DNA from: Limnoperna fortunei
Lineage: Eukaryota; Mollusca; Bivalvia; Mytilida; Modiolidae
Length of the DNA stretch: 64,000 nucleotides
Direction of reading: 5' to 3'
NCBI GenBank assembly: GCA_944474755.1
Contig: OX104115.1
Coordinates: 34,545,080 to 34,609,079 of the forward strand
Under the pieces are notes generated by a model, which worked only from the letters and a program-made list of their open reading frames with translations, did not search any database and had not been told where the DNA came from. Positions 1 to 10,812 of the stretch are shown piece by piece. The stretch's first letter is position 1; every line of letters starts with the position of its first letter. The translations under genes and the position numbers were made by a program.

Positions 1-417
1 ATGTTCACCATGCTGTTGCAAGCAAAAGTTTCGAAATGTCAGTCGAATTAAGTTTTTTGGTACTGATCATGATCTGGCAATCCTGCTCCAACATCCTATC
101 TTCTATAAATACAAATATTACTCACGAACTTTTATTTCACATTTTTTTATATTCGAATGTTCCTTTAACCTCGTTTTACGTTTATGTCGGCGCTAACCTA
201 AGGTCGAAATGTTTGATTTTGACACATCTTAAAAAAGCTGTGCCAAGGCACCACCACTAAAATAAATCGCCGTGTTTGGTAACCATGCCTTCCTTTATGA
301 CAAGTATCCACACTACTAAAACGGTATGACTGTTTCTTTTGTCTTTTTCAAAATACACCAATATTTTTGTTTGTTTGTGATGCAATAAAACGGCAGTTAC
401 ATTAAGTGTTCACAAGA
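1..417. other. no gene recognised
   Basis: AT-rich sequence with short open stretches only. No splice-bounded exon, RNA gene or repeat boundary could be supported. It is probably intron or upstream sequence of the host gene whose exon starts at 932. Confidence 0.5.
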
Positions 418-741
418 TTACGATTTCAAAAAAAGTAAAATAAAAATTCCGGAAGACTTTCCCAGAGCGGGGAGCGGAAATATTTTTTTTATATTATTTT
501 TTCGATTTCGATAAAATATGTGCGGTCGGGTCCGTAGAACAAGAAATTTATTTGGTGTGGCCTTGAGTATTTTTGATTGAAAATATGCTTCAAGTAATAA
601 TGGGAATTTAGTATCTAAATTTTCCAAGCGGTACCAATATAATAGCATGCTGTTAACTACATTAAGGTAAAGTGGAAAACCCCCAAGTTCTGATAAAACA
701 GCAACATTAGTTGTATTTTTGTGCACTCCAAGAATTGACAA
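418..741 (-). pseudogene. LINE C-terminal fragment
   Basis: A 107-codon minus-strand open stretch. The segment LGVHKNTTNVAVLSELGGFP followed by LYLNVVNSMLLYWYRLENL resembles the region after the reverse transcriptase in some mollusc LINEs, where a conserved (L)LGVH...A...ELGR(F/Y)P...YW.RL pattern occurs. The reverse transcriptase itself is absent upstream on this strand, so this is a truncated remnant in an intron or flank of the host gene. The family assignment is by memory of motif patterns; the exact clade is not resolved. Confidence 0.5.
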
Positions 742-931
742 TAGTGAATTTAATTTAATCCCTGTTTAATAAATATTGCCCAGCATTAAATTCATGAATG
801 TGACAGATCTAAATAATGCGGGAAATATTGTTCAAATTTATATACATTTTTATTAAACAATGTAGAGAATGAATGCATGCTCTCTTGGTGAAATTATGGT
901 ATTAGAAAGTCTTTTTTTGTTATATTTTCAG

Positions 932-1084
932 AGATCGTTTGGTGGATAGGGTACATAATTTTGTTACAAGCTTTTTAACACTGCTAACAATTATTAAAAA
1001 CACCAAGGATGATGAAACAGTTCCAGAGGCCTATTTCACACCAGTACTGACAAGATTTGCAGAGATGTGCAATTTAAGGGTGGA
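932..1084 (+). CDS. internal exon of host gene (exon A)
   Basis: A 153-nt exon bounded by a TATATTTTCAG acceptor and a GA|GTAAGTACC donor. Only one frame is open. It enters after two bases of a split codon and leaves with two bases of the next codon (phase 2 to phase 2). The peptide includes VPEAYFTPVLTRFAEMCNLR and looks helical. Earlier exons must lie left of the window. The leaving phase matches the entering phase of the exon at 31396, which gives a split Glu codon and a continuous frame. No family is recognised from this exon alone. Confidence 0.65.
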
Positions 1085-1670
1085 GTAAGTACCTTTTTAT
1101 GTTAAATACTTCTGGCCCTCAACATCTGAGTTTTTTGGGTTTACCGTGAAGCACCAAAAGGAATACCATACATGTAAAAACTAAAGGAAAATTAAAAAAA
1201 AAAAAAATAATGATGAAAATTTGGGGCATAATACACCCATTCATCCATACTTGCGAATTGTGGTGCATCACTTGTCCACCTAAATTCTGTCAGTTTTAAC
1301 ACTAAAGATGTTTGTACACAATATGTGTAGTGGACCAACAGAATTGAATTCACTTATCTTAAAATTAGAGAATAGTTTGCAGGTTGTAGACTATGTAGGA
1401 GTTCATGTTTTGTCTGCTTCTCGTACAAATTGAAGCTACAGTTTATATTTGATAGGATATTCTAAAAATTTTGTGTTTGTGAAAAACTTTAGAACTTGGA
1501 GGTTAAGGTACTTTTTTGCTCAAAAAGAGTAAGCAGTTCATGCCTTTTGCAAAACACTTGTCATGTCGCTGGCAGTGAAACCAGGCTGGGACTAGTATAA
1601 TTAAACTACATGTAATATATATCAGGTTTCTGTACCTGGGTTATACAAGGTCGAGTTCAGATGATGACTT
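1085..1670. other. intron sequence, nothing recognised
   Basis: Start of the large host-gene intron. No coding exon or repeat boundary could be supported here. Confidence 0.5.
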
Positions 1671-1679
1671 CCGAGGTAC

Positions 1680-1945
1680 GGGTACATCGAAAGTGTAAAA
1701 ACCCCTTGAAAAGTGTAAAAACCCCGTGGAATAGTGTAAAAAACCCTATATATATGGTGAAAACCCCTCAGAAATGATAGATATTGCTATATATTATGAT
1801 AATAATGCAATATTTGTGAAAAAATAATTATGCTTTATCGCACAGAATCGATTTTTGTAACCGCACGATACGTCGAATATGAGGTCAAATAGCTAGGGGA
1901 GAGCACTCTAATTCTTTGCAATAAAAGTACTACAAGTACTGTAAG
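1680..1945 (+). repeat. left TIR of the 3.56-kb element
   Basis: About 262 bp, inverted relative to 4978-5237. It contains three nearby GTGTAAAAA(A)CCC motifs and the shared segment GCTAGGGGAGAGCACTC. The two TIRs differ at scattered positions, so the insertion is not recent. Confidence 0.8.
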
Positions 1946-2538
1946 TTGGAATTATATTGAAAATGTTAATTACTGACATCAGAGACATATAATTATACGT
2001 CTCTGCTGACATTGACTGATTTAATCTGTGAAATTAAAATAATGTCTATAATTTTATAATGAATTTTTTTAAATAGATATGTATTTCATTAAAAGCTTTG
2101 CATTCTTTGTATTACACGTACATGTAATTATAAGATTTTAAATATGTCATCCATTTTAGTAGATCATATTAGACAAAATTAGTTACAATTACAATGAATT
2201 TAATGTATTGCTGTCCGCAAACTTACTAAGTGTCTCGCCATTGAAAAAATAGAGAAATGAATACATTGAACAAAACATTGAAATATAAATTCGTCATTTT
2301 TCACTGTCAGCCTATTGTATACATTTGGTTTAAACATATTTTATTTCTATTTATATATCGTTATATGTACAAGAAAATACAGACAAGGATTCGGAAACAA
2401 GATACAAAGCTTATATAAATCTGTCTCCCGATAATGAAAGACGTATATCAGTTTACGTCAATGTCCTGGAGTACAATTAGTATGAAAATAAATAAATAAA
2501 TAAATAAATAAATGTAAGTTTCATCGCCGTTTCAACCA

Positions 2539-3018
2539 CTATAAAACTAGCACCCAGATTGTAGTTACAGAAGAAAAAAGGAATGTATTATTTTTTCTTC
2601 TGTATACAATTAAAGGATTGTCTGTCTGGAGTAAATCGGACATTACAGAGGCGGGTGTTCGCATGTATTCTTTTGCTTGCTTGAAATTACAATGTAGCGC
2701 CAAACCTGGGAAAGTTCCGCGGTATTCAGTTTTGTTAACAAACCAACGAAGTGCCTTTCTCAAGGTAACCAGAATAGCAAGATATCCATTTTCAGTGAAA
2801 CTAACACCGTCGCCGCCTCATGGCTGGCCTGTATGACCTGTATACATTAACAGGTTTGAAAAAGTAAACAAAATAATACTAAGAGCTTTTAGTGTACTTG
2901 ATTCGCCATTTACTATATACATCGGCCGTACAATGACGCCGCTTAGAACGTTTAAGATGTCAAATCGTGTACTGCTGCAGTCGTTGCCGCCTATCTGACA
3001 GATCACCACATCAGGCAA
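2539..3018 (-). pseudogene. SGNH-hydrolase-like remnant
   Basis: On the minus strand the upper part (2818-3018) reads LPDVVICQIGGNDCSSTRFD, a good match to block III (GGND) of the SGNH/GDSL hydrolase family. Further downstream, around 2740-2815, a second frame gives DGVSFTENGYLAILVTLRKA, which resembles the family's C-terminal DxxH...GY block with the His replaced by Ser. The two parts are in different frames and no N-terminal GDS block is visible, so the gene is broken or spliced in a way I cannot resolve. In other animals SGNH-like proteins occur in repeats of this sort, but that link is recollection only. The lost His argues against esterase activity. Confidence 0.5.
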
Positions 3019-3601
3019 GTGATGTAGATTATATTTATCTAAGTATCAGTCCACGTACGAATCCGGAAAAATGCATATATGTGTGATGGCATGCACATGA
3101 AGGAAAAATAAAATAAAACAACATTCTAATTTATTAATGTTCCGAATTATTTTGCCTTTTAAATATAATCATTTGAAATTTATTTGAATGATCATAATGA
3201 AGGAAATATAAATAATTACCACCGTATATAAAACTATATTCTAAAAATAAAATATAACGACCCTATCGATTGATTTGTCGGCACGTGCCAGATGTTTGGC
3301 TACTAGGTGTTAATTGACAAGGCAAATAACAAGTGTAATCAACATTAACTATTAAATATCCACAAATTTTGCTGCAGCGAGGGTTACTTTATTTTAAAAA
3401 AATTTAAGTATTCATAACAGAGTAAAGTTATTTCATCTTGTATTTTGCTAATTAAAATGAAACCTTCGAAATCAAGGCTAAATCTATAAAATAGCTGTTA
3501 AAAACGAAATTTTACTGGATATTTTGATAAATTCTAATGTTCCTGCTTGTCGTCTTTATATGTTACCAAATATATAATAAAGTAATCCTTTTTTTACAAC
3601 C

Positions 3602-3910
3602 ATGATCATATATGTAAAAGAAGCCTGTGATGTCATGTCCAACTTTTTTCCATGCCAATTACATTTTAATGGTGAGATCTACCGCAGCGCGGAATACTTG
3701 TATCAAATATTAAAGCATTCTATACCGAATCCATGCCAGATTGCCGAATCCCAATTTGCCGACTCCCAACTTGCCGAGTCCAATTGGCTAATTCCCAAAT
3801 TGCTGAATAAAACAAATTTATCAAAAACAATTTCTTTTAGGAATTACTTACAACTTATCAGAAAAAAGTTTTTAATTGACACGGAATCAAAGAGACAACA
3901 ATACAAATAA
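3602..3910 (+). pseudogene. NADAR (YbiA)-like domain, N-terminal part
   Basis: Opens with ATG and encodes about 102 residues. The segment MSNFFPCQLHFNGEIYRSAE followed by YLYQILKHS matches the start of the NADAR/YbiA fold, which normally reads (L)SNFYP..I..(D)G..Y.S.EHAYQ..K. NADAR proteins act on ADP-ribose derivatives or as N-glycosidases on riboflavin-pathway intermediates. After the Y-Q helix the sequence turns into a low-complexity repeat (AESQFADSQLAESN), a local expansion of about 15 bp units at 3735-3800 that probably disrupts the domain. The C-terminal half continues in another frame at about 4060-4291. Confidence 0.6.
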
Positions 3911-4036
3911 TCCTGTTTCCTTGGCATTGAGTTGTGTAGTGTAGTGTAGTGTTAAACACGAAAAAAAATGTCAAAAACAACATAAATACAATAAAACATT
4001 TTTTTCTAAAATAATTATATAACATATAACTTTTGA

Positions 4037-4291
4037 TTGTCGGCAGTTTGGAAATCGGCTAACTGGAATCTGCAATCTGGGAAGATACCACTCTACCACC
4101 AGCAAGCAGTCCTTGCAGCTGAAATAATACAAGCGAAGGATGCCAAGACGGCGAAAGCAATAGGCAAGATAATTCGGACAAGACAGTCATGGGAAGACGT
4201 AAAGCCCACAGTTGTGGCAGAAATCTTAAAATATGTCCAGTGCCAACAGTTTAGATACACTCTACAACAGCTCGGGCTACGTATGCCATAA
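4037..4291 (+). pseudogene. NADAR (YbiA)-like domain, C-terminal part
   Basis: The open frame contains YHQQAVLAAEIIQAKDAKTA and then KAIGKIIRTRQSWEDVKPTV, ending near a stop at 4289-4291. This matches the second half of the NADAR domain: the Q-rich helix, the A..IG..I segment, the conserved W in SW..VK, and the final helix with QFR. The frame differs from that at 3602-3910, and a poor AG (GTCGGCAG) sits just upstream of the domain part. It could be a second exon or a frameshifted continuation. No NADAR gene of normal length (about 150-200 residues) can be read uninterrupted. Confidence 0.6.
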
Positions 4292-4977
4292 CGTAAGCTA
4301 CAAGTTCTGGGGCAGTGGACATAGCGGTAATGGACAGAATGAATTTTGTTTACGTTTTGTTATGTTTGTTACTTTTTTATCAAGACGAATATATGTATAA
4401 ATTGTGTCTTGTGTTTTGTTCTAGCATGTATTATCTCCAGATTTTTCTATTGTTCCTTATTTAGAACACCCCAGACCATTTTTATTTCATAACACAGTGT
4501 AAATAGAGATCCCAACAAAAACAACAGGTAGTTGAATTTTATTGGTCTCTGTTTACATATATTCATAAAAACAAAATTACAACTCTTTCAATCTACATAG
4601 ACTGAATTGTATGAAATTAGTTTGACAATAAGATATATGTCTCTGCAGTCTTCTGTTTTGTCTTTTCATGATAATAGACAGTTTCTTATTGAAATTGATG
4701 ACACTTTGTTAAAATGTACATTCTGAAAAAAATTAAATAAAACATAAATAAACAAACAAACAAACTTACTGTATTAATCATCTCCTATTAAAATGTAGTC
4801 CAATATTAGCAATTCATATGTATGGACTATTTTTTTAAATTAAATAATACTCATATTCTAAAGGTATAAATTACATTATATATTAATTTAATTCATTTAT
4901 TCTTATTCAAAATCATTTTTTATGTATCAAATTGTGTATTATAGGATCAATTTTTTATATATTTTATTCCTACCTAC

Positions 4978-5237
4978 AGTACTGAAGTACTTTTATTGCA
5001 ATGAATTGGAGTGCTCTCCCCTAGCTATTTGACCTCATATAGGACGTATCGTGCGGTTACAAAAATCGATTCTGTGCGATAAAGCATAATTATTTTTTCA
5101 CAAATATTGCATTATTATCATAATATATATTAATATCTATCATTTCTGAGGGGTTTTCACCATATATATAGGGGTTTTTACACTATTCCACGGGGTTTAT
5201 ACACTTTTAAGGGGGTTTTTACACTTTCGATGTACCG
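4978..5237 (-). repeat. right TIR of the 3.56-kb element
   Basis: Inverted partner of 1680-1945, ending CGATGTACCG immediately before the 9-bp duplication. The inner flank, down to about 4790, also matches the copy at 18867-19895, so the repeat family extends beyond the TIR. Confidence 0.8.
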
Positions 5238-5246
5238 CCGAGGTAC

Positions 5247-6119
5247 CCGACTGTCACATGACATTTTTTGTGCATGCTTAACTTTCTATTTGAATGCACT
5301 CTGGTTTCTCAAGACAGATTCCAATATGGCCACAATTAACAACAACACCTTTCAGTTATTTTCATTTGTGAGTGATTTTGCGACTAACGACTCAGGGGAC
5401 GATGTAAATATCTTCCTTTATCAAAACAATTCCATTGTAGGACTTTTAATGTGACTGTACAAAATAAATCCCAGAGTTGAATTGCCTAAAATACGTGGCT
5501 ATGTTGAAAACATAATTCCACAGTTCCCTAGTAGTTTGAATGGATCTCGGGTAACTCAGGTAGGATCCTGGTTTGTCATCTTAACTTGACCTAATCATGC
5601 TAATATCAAAGGCCAAATATTGTATGTTTGAACAAGTAAAATTTAATCTAAATGTGTTTCTCATCGATTAACACTATTATTCTTTCATAATATTATCAAA
5701 AAATTATCAACAAAACTCCCATTTATGCAAAAACCCTAAAATCAGTTCTTACATATTGTCTCTCGTTCCGCCAGTCGTCATTTTGGATGCCTACTAACTG
5801 AACTCTGGGTCCGACCAGAGTTTATCGAGGACTGGTGTCAAAGGTCAGATTGCACCTTCCCGAGTAGTTTGAATAGATCTAATGTAACTCGGGTAGGATC
5901 CCTGGTTGTCATCTGAACTCAACCCAAGGTTTGCCTTTATATGTACATTTGTACATATAAGCCCATTCTTAGTTGTATATTTTAAATCATTATGCATATA
6001 AAAAACATAAACATTATTTTATTGAATAAATGTACTGGTACGTCACAGAATTTAACAATTTAAGTAAGTGGAACATTTTAAAAAAAAGGATTTAGAAAAG
6101 CAACATGCTTATTACAGTA
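5247..6119. repeat. intron sequence with a diverged direct repeat
   Basis: A unit of about 70 bp around 5520-5590 (TAGTTTGAATGGATCTCGGG) recurs at about 5852-5930 with substitutions. Both contain a GTAGGATCC...TGGTTTGTCATC-like stretch. Apart from this pair nothing is recognised. Confidence 0.5.
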
Positions 6120-7687
6120 TTAAAGGGAAACTTCACGAAAAAATGAAAATTTGATATGTTATTCTTCAACTAAAAAGAAACACATTTGCCTCTTGATGTT
6201 TTATTATATTTTCAGTGGTTAAGTTTCTGCATGGAATTTACCGTGTAAAAAAGCACTTATGGAGGTCCGCCATCTTGTCACCATCTCGTCACTAGATGGC
6301 GATACTAGACATCCAAGTACCTTAAAAGTCGTCGTATGATAATAACGCGAAACGGTCAATAACAGAAGGTTGTACTATAAGACAAGGTTAAGGAAAGATT
6401 ACGTTTCGTATTCCTGATCTATATATAAGCAAAAAAACCCGACTTGTGTAACAAGTAGTTAACAAATTTAAAGACTTTCTACTTAAGACTATTTCCACAG
6501 CAGCAACAACGGTAAACGGAAAGAAAGTCACAGTTTTGATAGGAAAAAAAGTCCATAAATATTAATTAAATTGAAAATTATTCGTATTATTATTTTCAAC
6601 TTAATAAGATTAAGCAACTTATTGAACGAAACTTTTGTATACAAAATATTTGCGAAGTTGACTTTTTAAGAAATAACGTCATTAAATGAAATATTTTTAA
6701 ATACTCTGTTTCGCGCATCAAAATTTCACTTCACGTTTAGTACATTTTTAATTACTATTATTGTTATTATTATAATTATTTAACTGGTAACATTTATTGT
6801 GCGTGTGCGTAACGCAGTTTCCAAACTTTACATGTTGTGTATATTTGAGTTAACGGGTAAGTTTTACGTTTCCTCTGACTTGGCATCTAAAGGTATTCGA
6901 AATCTTATATACATCCTGTGTTCTGACACTTCGGTGTTTCAAAGCATACCTGTCCTTGGCAGCAGGGGGTGTGCCTTTCTAATTTCGAATTACATGCCTT
7001 AAATCTGGTTAGCTTTTGAAAAAGTCAGAATATTCATACTTCAAAGTCGGCGTCAAATGATCTAGTAATTGCAATAAACATCCTGTTTGTTTACCTGCTA
7101 ATTCTGTTAAATACCCTTCATAAACGAGTAATGATTTACCTGTAACATTTTCACGTCCAGGTACAACTGCCGTTTCAAGACGTGCAAAATTATCCATATA
7201 TCCATATATAAACGGAATTTTATATATAAAAAAAATCATATAAATATATCTTTTATTACAATTATTATTTAGGTAAATTATATCTGAGTTAAATAAAGAC
7301 AGGTTAAAATTTGTGTCTAAAAATACTTTTATTAAAACAAAGGTCATTAAAACATTAAGACGTATTTGGTGATCTTATGTTGTCAGCCGGTCATTAGTCA
7401 TCGCCACAGTTTATATATTCTTCAAAGAGCTAAGGCAGAATAACATATTTTTTAACTGGATTATTTATCATATTTACTGGATAATTACATTTACCACGTC
7501 ACAAACGCAGTCACGTGATAAAATACTGTCAATATGGCGGCCCCCATACACAAAATTTTACCCCCTTTAATCCACTATAGAAGCGTAACGGTAAAGAATA
7601 CAATAAAACATCAAAAGGCAATTATATTTCTTTATATTTGAAGAATAACATATCAAATTTTCATTTTTTTGCGAAGTTTCCCTTTAA
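6120..7687. mobile_element. 1.56-kb TTAA-flanked TIR element
   Basis: The ends are inverted: AGGGAAACTTC at 6124 and GAAGTTTCCCT ending at 7683, each next to TTAA (6120-6123 and 7684-7687). The inverted homology continues inward for about 50 bp or more (AAAATTTGATATGTTATTCTTCAA). A TTAA target is characteristic of piggyBac and Kolobok elements. No transposase is visible, so this looks non-autonomous. The interior shows short open stretches only. Confidence 0.75.
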
Positions 7688-7915
7688 AATCCGTTTACTT
7701 AGAAATATAAATTGCATTTATTTTCTGGAATAAGAGGCACATGACAGAATCGATTATATTACAAAAAAATTTAATATAATATATTAGTAAAAAAAGAGAG
7801 AAAAAATAAGATTGCTAAGCAGTGAATCTCTTTTTTATGATATAGTTTTGAACGTGTTGAAATATTTTACTATCAGTGTCCAGGGATGATTCATGTGAAC
7901 CAAAAAGGCAGATTT

Positions 7916-8710
7916 CTATGGTAATTGGAGTAATTGGAGTAGGTATATTGATGGAAAGCAAGTGTTGTTCAGTAGTAGATTCAGGGGGGGGGGGGGAGGG
8001 GGTTGGTTACGTTGAATTTGGTCAGCATTGATCTTTGTTTTGAAAGAATGAATAGCATCAGAAGTTTTTGTATCGTCACTTAACGAGTTACAAAGAGATA
8101 TCGTCGATGGTAAAAAATAGTTGGAGTACAAAACTGTTTTTGTTCGGACAGTTTGAACCAAACTGGCATTTTGCGTTGCACAATTGCTAATTAACACGTC
8201 TTGAAATCAAGTTAGTCAAATAGTTAGGAGACATTCCATAGAACATCTTATAAAATTGAATATATTTATGTTTTTGTGTCTAGAGATTAATTTTTCTTAC
8301 CCAGTCTACTTATAAAACATTTTCTTTAATTTGAGTTTTGTTCCTCCAGTTATAATTCTTGTGGCTTCTAGTTCAACTTTACCTTTAAATATTGGAGTTT
8401 ACTATCCCATATAATGTCCCAATACTCTAGTAAAGGTCTAATAAAAGTTAAATATAATTTTTCTAGAGCCCCCTGTCTAGTTTAAATAAAGTTTTCTAAT
8501 AAGGTTAAGTCTGTTATAAGCTTTTGTCACTATTAGGTCCACATGATTGTTCCAATTACAGTCATCTGAAAAATACAAACCCAAGTGTTTATGTTTATGG
8601 ACTTGTTTTATCAGCTGATTTTTTTTTATTCGGAGGTTAGGGTGGGATTGCTTAATGTTTTTTCCGGGAAATAAGTAAGGTTTCAGTTTTTCCAGGATTA
8701 AATGTAACAA
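7916..8710 (-). pseudogene. LINE C-terminal region
   Basis: Two open stretches. The first (8477-8710) has HLGLYFSDDCNWNNHVDLIV and KAYNRLNLIRKL, the post-RT pattern LG..(F/L)(S/D)..L.W..H......KA.....L. The second (7916-8197) has YSNYFLPSTISLCNSLSDDT, matching the end of Jockey/CR1-like ORF2, which typically reads F..R....WN.L. A G-run (7985-8001) interrupts the tail. Confidence 0.65.
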
Positions 8711-8854
8711 GCCACTGTTGTGACCACATATATATTTTATTCAAGTCGCTATTAAGAACATCTGCCACTAGGACCTGGTCCTCAACGATTAAGTCAAGAC
8801 TAGTGTAATCGGCAAATAATCTAATGTTGGCTTGAATATCATTTACTATGTCAT

Positions 8855-9246
8855 TTATAAATATAAGAAGAGTAAGGGACCTAAGATTGATCCTTGTGGA
8901 ACTCCAGAATTAATATTACCCAAAGAAGAGAATTCCTTGTTAATTATAACACATTGACGTCTGTTTTTCAAGTAATTTTCAGACCAAAGAAAAATGCGTC
9001 CTCGAAGTACGTAGTTTGTAATTTCAATAATAACCGTATATGCCAAACTTGTTCGAATGCCTTGCTAATATCACAGAAGATCACTCTGATTTCTTTCCTT
9101 TCATCTAGAGCCCTCCTGAATTCATCAGTGATATCTACTAGTTGATTGACGGCAGAATCATTTTTTGTAAATCCAGGCTGGAATGGAGTGATAATTTTAC
9201 TTTGTAGAAGGTAGTTATTTACATCCTTATAAACACATCCATCCAT
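8855..9246 (-). pseudogene. LINE reverse transcriptase core
   Basis: Contains FQPGFTKNDSAVNQLVDITD, then VIFCDISKAFEQVWH (motif A, usually F.D..KAFD, here FEQ), then GVPQGSILGPLLF (motif B). Two overlapping frames are used, so there is a frameshift. The catalytic motif C, at about 8795-8815, reads FADYTS, where FADDTS is expected: the second catalytic Asp is Tyr. The enzyme is therefore dead. Confidence 0.75.
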
Positions 9247-9252
9247 TGGTCT

Positions 9253-9675
9253 TTAGTTAACGACATTATTTTGGTCACCGTAGATAAAAACAGGACAAAC
9301 GTAAATAACTTGCATACGTCCACCCATCATTTGGAAAAATACCCTTTTCAAGTGATAGGTTGAACAGGTTACATAGTTGTCTTTTAATACAACCGCACCT
9401 TGCTTAAGTACTTTCAGGATAATTAAGTCTGGTTGAAGTGCTTTACTAGTATTTAAGTTAATAAGAACATCAACATCAGATTCAGTTATTATAATTTCAT
9501 GTAAAGGAATTTTGTCAAGCATTTCCTTGTCTGGGGGAATTTTATCTGTATCATTCAAATGGCTTTGTTGGCAAAAATGGGAATTAAAAATTTCAGCCCT
9601 TCCAACATTATCAACGACTATTTCATAATTATGGAGAATTGGGCATAATTCAGATCTACTTATTATAAAACCCAC
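9253..9675 (-). pseudogene. LINE ORF2 linker between endonuclease and RT
   Basis: A 140-codon open stretch with NVGRAEIFNSHFCQQSHLND and then ESDVDVLINLNTSKALQPDL. This is the typical pre-RT segment of Jockey/CR1 LINEs (FN.(Y/H)F......V...L..L...KA.GPD). It sits immediately upstream of the RT core on the same strand. Confidence 0.65.
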
Positions 9676-9804
9676 CAGATCTCGAATAGTTTTCCACCAA
9701 TCCTTTTGAACAAGACTATCATCTTTGAGCTTATTTATTGGCTTTTTATAATACGTGTTCTAAGCCAGATGAACCGAATCCATACATTTATTTCGTAAAT
9801 TTTT

Positions 9805-10377
9805 TTACTTTTTGCAAAGCTCTTTCCAATTGTGTTTTTTAGCATGTCGGTATACTCTGTTTTTCCTACGTGTTTGATGTTTCAGTTCGTTCTTAATACA
9901 GCGCGGTTCAATAGGTCCTATGCATGATATTTTATTTGTTATTGACAAATTAGCTGCCCCTAATATAATTTCTATCACCGTTTTAGTACTTAATACAACA
10001 TCATCGGTTATAATACTATCCCAATCAACACTATTCCGAACGTTGCGGAGTTTAATATAATCACCTTTGTCATATTGCCAAACTTTTTCCTTAAACAATT
10101 TTTGTTGTAGTTTGTCACAGTTCAATAATTTGGACAATGAAAATGCTTAAGCTTTAATAGTGGAGGTTCTACATCAGTATAAATTAAGTTCGAGTGTGAT
10201 CCGTTTGTTAAGCTAAGATCTTAAAGAAAATTGGGAAGAATGTCGGACATGGATTGATTTAAGCTATATTTTTGGATAATATCTTTTATTGTTTTGTTTT
10301 TTGGATTAAATTGATTGTCGTTTAGGTCACCAACAACCACAATATTTTTAATAGTGTTCTTTAGCACAAGGATTTTT
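9805..10377 (-). pseudogene. LINE endonuclease C-terminal part and linker
   Basis: The segment IVVVGDLND near 10325-10350 matches the GD.N motif of APE-type endonucleases. Downstream, 9805-10137 reads with a tail LKHQTRRKNRVYRHAKKHN, matching the basic linker after the endonuclease. An in-frame stop separates the pieces, and the N-terminal half of the endonuclease is missing. Confidence 0.55.
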
Positions 10378-10380
10378 ACA

Positions 10381-10468
10381 TGTTCACATGAACTATTGTC
10401 ATCACTTTGCGTCCGTCTCGTCAGTGTCGTCTTTAAACTTTTTACATTTTAATATTCTTCTTCGAAAC
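10381..10468 (+). repeat. left half of a CTCACCTG-family repeat split by the CACTA element
   Basis: Matches the opening of the repeats at 41421, 44229 and 50092 (AACTATTGTCATCACTTTGC, then TAAACTTTTTACATTTTAAT, then CTTC..CGAAAC). It stops at the CACTA end and resumes at 27413 with CACTTGGCCAATTTAAAC. The two halves joined read GAAAC|CACTTGGCC, exactly as in uninterrupted copies. Confidence 0.8.
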
Positions 10469-10486
10469 CACCCTTACGGAAATTAT

Positions 10487-10812
10487 TAGTACTTCAAGTA
10501 TACTTCAAGTATACTTGCAAGTATAACTGAAGTATAACTCAGAAGTATACTTTAAGTATACTTCAAGTATTTTGATTTTATATGCAAATTAGTTAGCCAA
10601 GTATACTTGGCTAATACTTAGAACTTTATACTTAAAGTATACTTTAGTTATACTTGAAGTATACTTATAGAATACTTTGTTTTTATACTCACAGTATACT
10701 TGAAGTATACTTTAGTTATACTTGAAATATACTTAGGTTTTATACTTGCAGTATACTTGAAGTATACTTAAAAAGTGTACTTGAAGTATACTTAAAGTAT
10801 ACTTGAAGTATT
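10487..10812. repeat. left subterminal AAGTATACTT array of the CACTA element
   Basis: About 325 bp dominated by the 10-bp palindrome AAGTATACTT and near variants (AAGTATAACT, AAGTATACTG), often spaced so that two copies share a GAA or TTGAAG link. CACTA elements typically carry subterminal repeats bound by an element-encoded accessory protein. The same array occurs at the other end. Confidence 0.9.

Larger units (their letters stand above)
1671..5246. mobile_element. 3.56-kb TIR transposon with 9-bp target duplication (Mutator-like?)
   Basis: Perfect 9-bp direct repeats CCGAGGTAC at 1671-1679 and 5238-5246 flank a 3,558-bp segment (1680-5237). Its ends are inverted copies of each other for about 260 bp, beginning GGTACATCGAAAGTGTAAAA. 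Long TIRs and a 9-bp duplication are typical of Mutator-like (MULE) elements, but no MULE transposase is visible inside. It contains remnants of a NADAR-like domain (plus strand) and an SGNH-hydrolase-like domain (minus strand). A third copy of the same terminal family lies at 18867-19257 inside the CACTA element. The element sits in the large intron of the host gene. Superfamily assignment is inference. Confidence 0.75.
7905..10380 (-). mobile_element. 5'-truncated, inactivated LINE (Jockey/CR1-like)
   Basis: Minus-strand fragments in the expected order from high to low coordinates: an APE-type endonuclease C-terminus (VVVGDLND near 10325), linker, reverse transcriptase, and a C-terminal tail. 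The order and the GVPQGSILGPLLF motif place it in the Jockey/CR1-like group of non-LTR retrotransposons. Stops and frameshifts break it into at least six pieces. The A-rich 3' side lies near 7780-7905. The 5' end abuts the repeat fragment at 10381. Confidence 0.75.
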
